Assembly (NCBI GenBank): GCA_023333565.1
Contig: JAJKFH010001865.1
Coordinates: 6,324,001 to 6,388,000 of the forward strand
Direction of reading: 5' to 3'
DNA: 64,000 nt
Source of the DNA: Puffinus mauretanicus
Lineage: Eukaryota > Chordata > Aves > Procellariiformes > Procellariidae
In this document: positions 61,386-64,000 of the stretch, piece after piece
Layout of the letters: every line of letters starts with the position of its first letter
Position numbering within the stretch: the first letter of the stretch is position 1
Position numbers and translations under genes: made by a program
The notes under the pieces: model-generated
Databases searched by the model: none
The model's input: only the letters and a program-made list of their open reading frames with translations
What the model was told of the DNA's origin: nothing

Positions 61386-61409
61386 GGGTGGGTGGGTGGG
61401 TGGGTGGGT
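61386..61409 (+). repeat. (GGGT)6 microsatellite, strong G-quadruplex candidate
   Basis: Six perfect GGGT units are followed by a degenerate GGAT. Runs of three G separated by single T residues are the textbook arrangement for a very stable parallel quadruplex. A G/A-rich flank (GGAGGCCAGGCAGGCAGG) follows. Confidence 0.92.
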
Positions 61410-64000
61410 GGATGAGAGGAGGCCAGGCAGGCAGGAAGGAGTAAAGCACAACTTTTTTTTCCACAGACAGACACTGGGAACACAGAGCAAATAAAGTGCT
61501 TGGAAGCATTGTTTGTCCCTGCCACACCAAAGTAAAGAAGGGCTGGTAGCTCTTCTTCACAGGATTCAGAGCACCACTGAACCTTTATTTGAAGGGAAGA
61601 AAATAACCTGTTCTGTTTACCAGATGCATCACCATGTCTTAGTCCCAAAGGCGCACCATCTTGCCCAGTATATCCCTCATCCTCCAAAAACTAAGACCTC
61701 TCCTAGGAAACATTCGGCAGCTGAAGAGAGTGGGAAAACACACACTTCTTTGCTTTTAAAAAAAAAAAGACACAAACAATGAAAATGTTTTGCATTTATG
61801 GAATCTTAGATGCTTAAATATTCCAGGTCCTTCTGCCAGCCTGGTCAGATTTCAGCCCAGTGAACACAAAGGCTAGAAACTGACAGCCAAGGCACCCATT
61901 CCTCTTCCCTCAAATGTTCACTAATTAATTAATTGTGATAATAATTTCTAAAATCCCTGTAAAACATGTTGGGGGAGGAGAGGTGCACAGGATTGCACTT
62001 CTTACCTATCTTCTCTCTCCTCAGGCACAAAAGAAACCCACAACCACTCACTGAATTTTGGTAATAGCAGTTCTCATTTTGTCTTGCAAGCACAGATTCC
62101 TGCTCCGATTTATAAAAAGACTAAAAGACAAATTTATTTCTAATTAGTCCATTGTGTAGACCAAGAGACACAAACTAATTTCCTTTCTTCTTTTAGAGCC
62201 TACCAGGATCTATAGAACCCAGATAACATTCAGATTTTGTGAACACAAAAAATAAATCCCAGACTTTATTACACTTTCCTAGCTGTAACAGTCCTGAAGA
62301 CAAATAATGTATGAAGAAAATACAAGAAGATAATTCTAAGCCTCACAGAATTACTACTCGCGTTCTCCCTTGCTGTCTCTAGCTCTCGCTGCCTTTCTAA
62401 AGCTTTTTCTTCCCCCCTTTACAAACACAGCAGTAGGAAAGAAGACTTGCAGGGATAAAAAGGCACCGCTGTTGAAACTATTGTTAAAACACCACAAGGA
62501 ACACTGAGCCGATTGTAACATCTGAGTGGAATCTGTCTTTGTTTACATACAGGCTAAATTGTTACAAAAAGCATAACAAATCAGCAAAACCAAGAGGGAG
62601 ATGTCTTAGTTCTTTGTAGGCTGGAAGATTTTGTCTAAAATGAAAGAAAAAAAAACAGCAGAAAATACTTTTAATTAAAAAAGCTAAATAAATAAAACAC
62701 AAAATTTATCTATATTAAGTGAGTTTTCTGGCATCAGTTCATGTTTCATTATACAACACTCTCCGCAAATTATCAGACTAGAGCTGAAGACAGCATAGAA
62801 ATACAAAAACGGTAAACTTTGGTAATACACAGATTTCACAGTGGGGTAGGGTGCTGCCTCAATGTGAATGCCATTTCTCAATAAGTGAATGACAACTCCA
62901 CAATGTTAGAGAAGCACATCTGAATTAACCAGAGCAAATGCAGATCCTCCCTGTTATTTTGTTAGCCATAGCGAAAAAAATTGATGTCTGTAGGTTCCCT
63001 TGCTTCTTCCTACTTTTACTCCCTCACCTTCCTTCTCCACTCTTCCTTTTCCTTCATTCTTCCCACACTGACTAACGTAAGAAAGATGCTGAAGAGAAAC
63101 TTTAACATCACAGAAGGTGGAAAAACCTAAGCCGTGGAACAGGGGTGATCACAGAAACAAGATCAAGCCACTAATTCTTAAGTGGGGGAAGGGAAGGGGA
63201 AAACTTTTTGACGTATAAAGAAGCAGAGGAACAAAAAGTATTTCTATGTCTTATTGTACCAAAAAGAAAGTCTCCGCTGATCCATTTACTATTAGTTCTT
63301 CTGGAGGTATTTCAAATTGTAAAAAGGGTACATTGCATAACACATTCTCCTTTAGCTTTTTCTCCCCCCTCCCCCCCCCCTTGAAAAGACACAGCATTAA
63401 AATAGCCTATGAAATTAACCTACTTTCAGTGCATGCAGACAGTACGTGCCTTCAGTGCTAGGTTTTCAATAGCCAGAGTGAACACAAGAACAAAGCACCC
63501 TGGCAAAGTAGATGGATGGTGTGACACAACCATGTGAGATCCGATCCTATGCACATTTGTAGAGAAACCCAATGTACTTGTCTGGCAGCCTGCCCAGCAC
63601 AGAGGCTCTCATCCTACAGCTGTGATAGACCTCACTTTGGAAGCTAGTATAGCTTTTTTGACAGGATGTAAAGAACAAAACTGTATTTTCCTGATGCTGT
63701 GGTTTGAAATTTGAGAGCCTTTTTAAATGCCCTAACTTCTAAGAATATTAGAAGCAGAGAGCATGTTCTTCAAGAAACAATCACCAAACAAGCTTAATGT
63801 TCAAGTACAGTCTCAAAAGTCATATTAGGATTAGCTCCCTACTGATTCATCTTTTTCCCTAAAAATCATTTACCTACTCAGTATAAAACAGCAGTGGACA
63901 GAATGCAATGCAACTGCAGATTCTGCATTTACTTAGTTCCAGTTCTTTCCTGAAAAGGACATAATTCAAGATAAGTTTCTCACACGTGCTAATTCTGGGT
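61410..64000. other. Unique non-coding sequence to the window end
   Basis: No credible gene. Overlapping frames at 61294-61782 cover the GGGT tract and its flank on both strands and look like artefacts of biased composition. A C-rich tract lies at 63364-63380. Nothing else was recognised. Confidence 0.5.
63364..63380 (-). repeat. C6-T-C10 tract
   Basis: Six C, one T, ten C. Prone to slippage; the minus strand could form G-rich structures. Confidence 0.9.

Noticed and set aside
61294..61782. Overlapping 88-114 aa frames around the GGGT tract
   Set aside because: They arise on both strands from biased repeat composition and have no domain.

Overview
The window is AT-rich vertebrate DNA, almost certainly from a bird. 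The evidence is three recognisable CR1 retrotransposons (LINEs). Two have the avian 3' end made of 8-bp repeats (ATTCTATG), and two retain reverse transcriptase (RT) motifs. Older CR1 relics and short amniote-type interspersed repeats also occur. I found no host protein-coding exon, rRNA, tRNA, CRISPR array or CpG island. Open frames outside CR1 are short (the longest 229 aa), lack recognisable domains, and look like chance frames or antisense shadows of repeats. The window reads as a gene desert or the inside of a very large intron. Bacterial features such as operons and ribosome binding sites do not apply.

Layout. 1-5.3 kb: unique sequence with one short CR1 3' fragment (887-1297). 5.3-12.5 kb: unique AT-rich sequence with two adjoining perfect hairpins (5334-5381) and a third (10168-10195). 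12.5-16.8 kb: a small antisense CR1 tail and a possible regulatory patch near 15 kb. 16.8-18 kb: the most striking structure, a perfect 173-bp inverted repeat with a 781-bp spacer and a 20-bp tandem duplication at its inner left edge. 18.6-21.8 kb: two ancient CR1 relics. 26.0-27.35 kb: the best-preserved CR1, broken by two frameshifts and a stop. 27.3-47.3 kb: unique sequence with a 15-bp minisatellite, C-rich and alternating purine-pyrimidine tracts, and several stretches that look like conserved enhancers. 47.4-48.85 kb: a third, more decayed CR1. 48.9-64 kb: unique sequence with a 32-bp tandem duplication and a (GGGT)6 G-quadruplex candidate.

No genes here act together. The plausible functional content is regulatory: homeodomain-like, TCF/nuclear-receptor-like and other motif-dense patches without repeats. 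This is inferred from composition and motifs only. The best candidate for something undescribed is the 173-bp perfect inverted duplication, which looks like a recent template-switch rearrangement or an assembly artefact.
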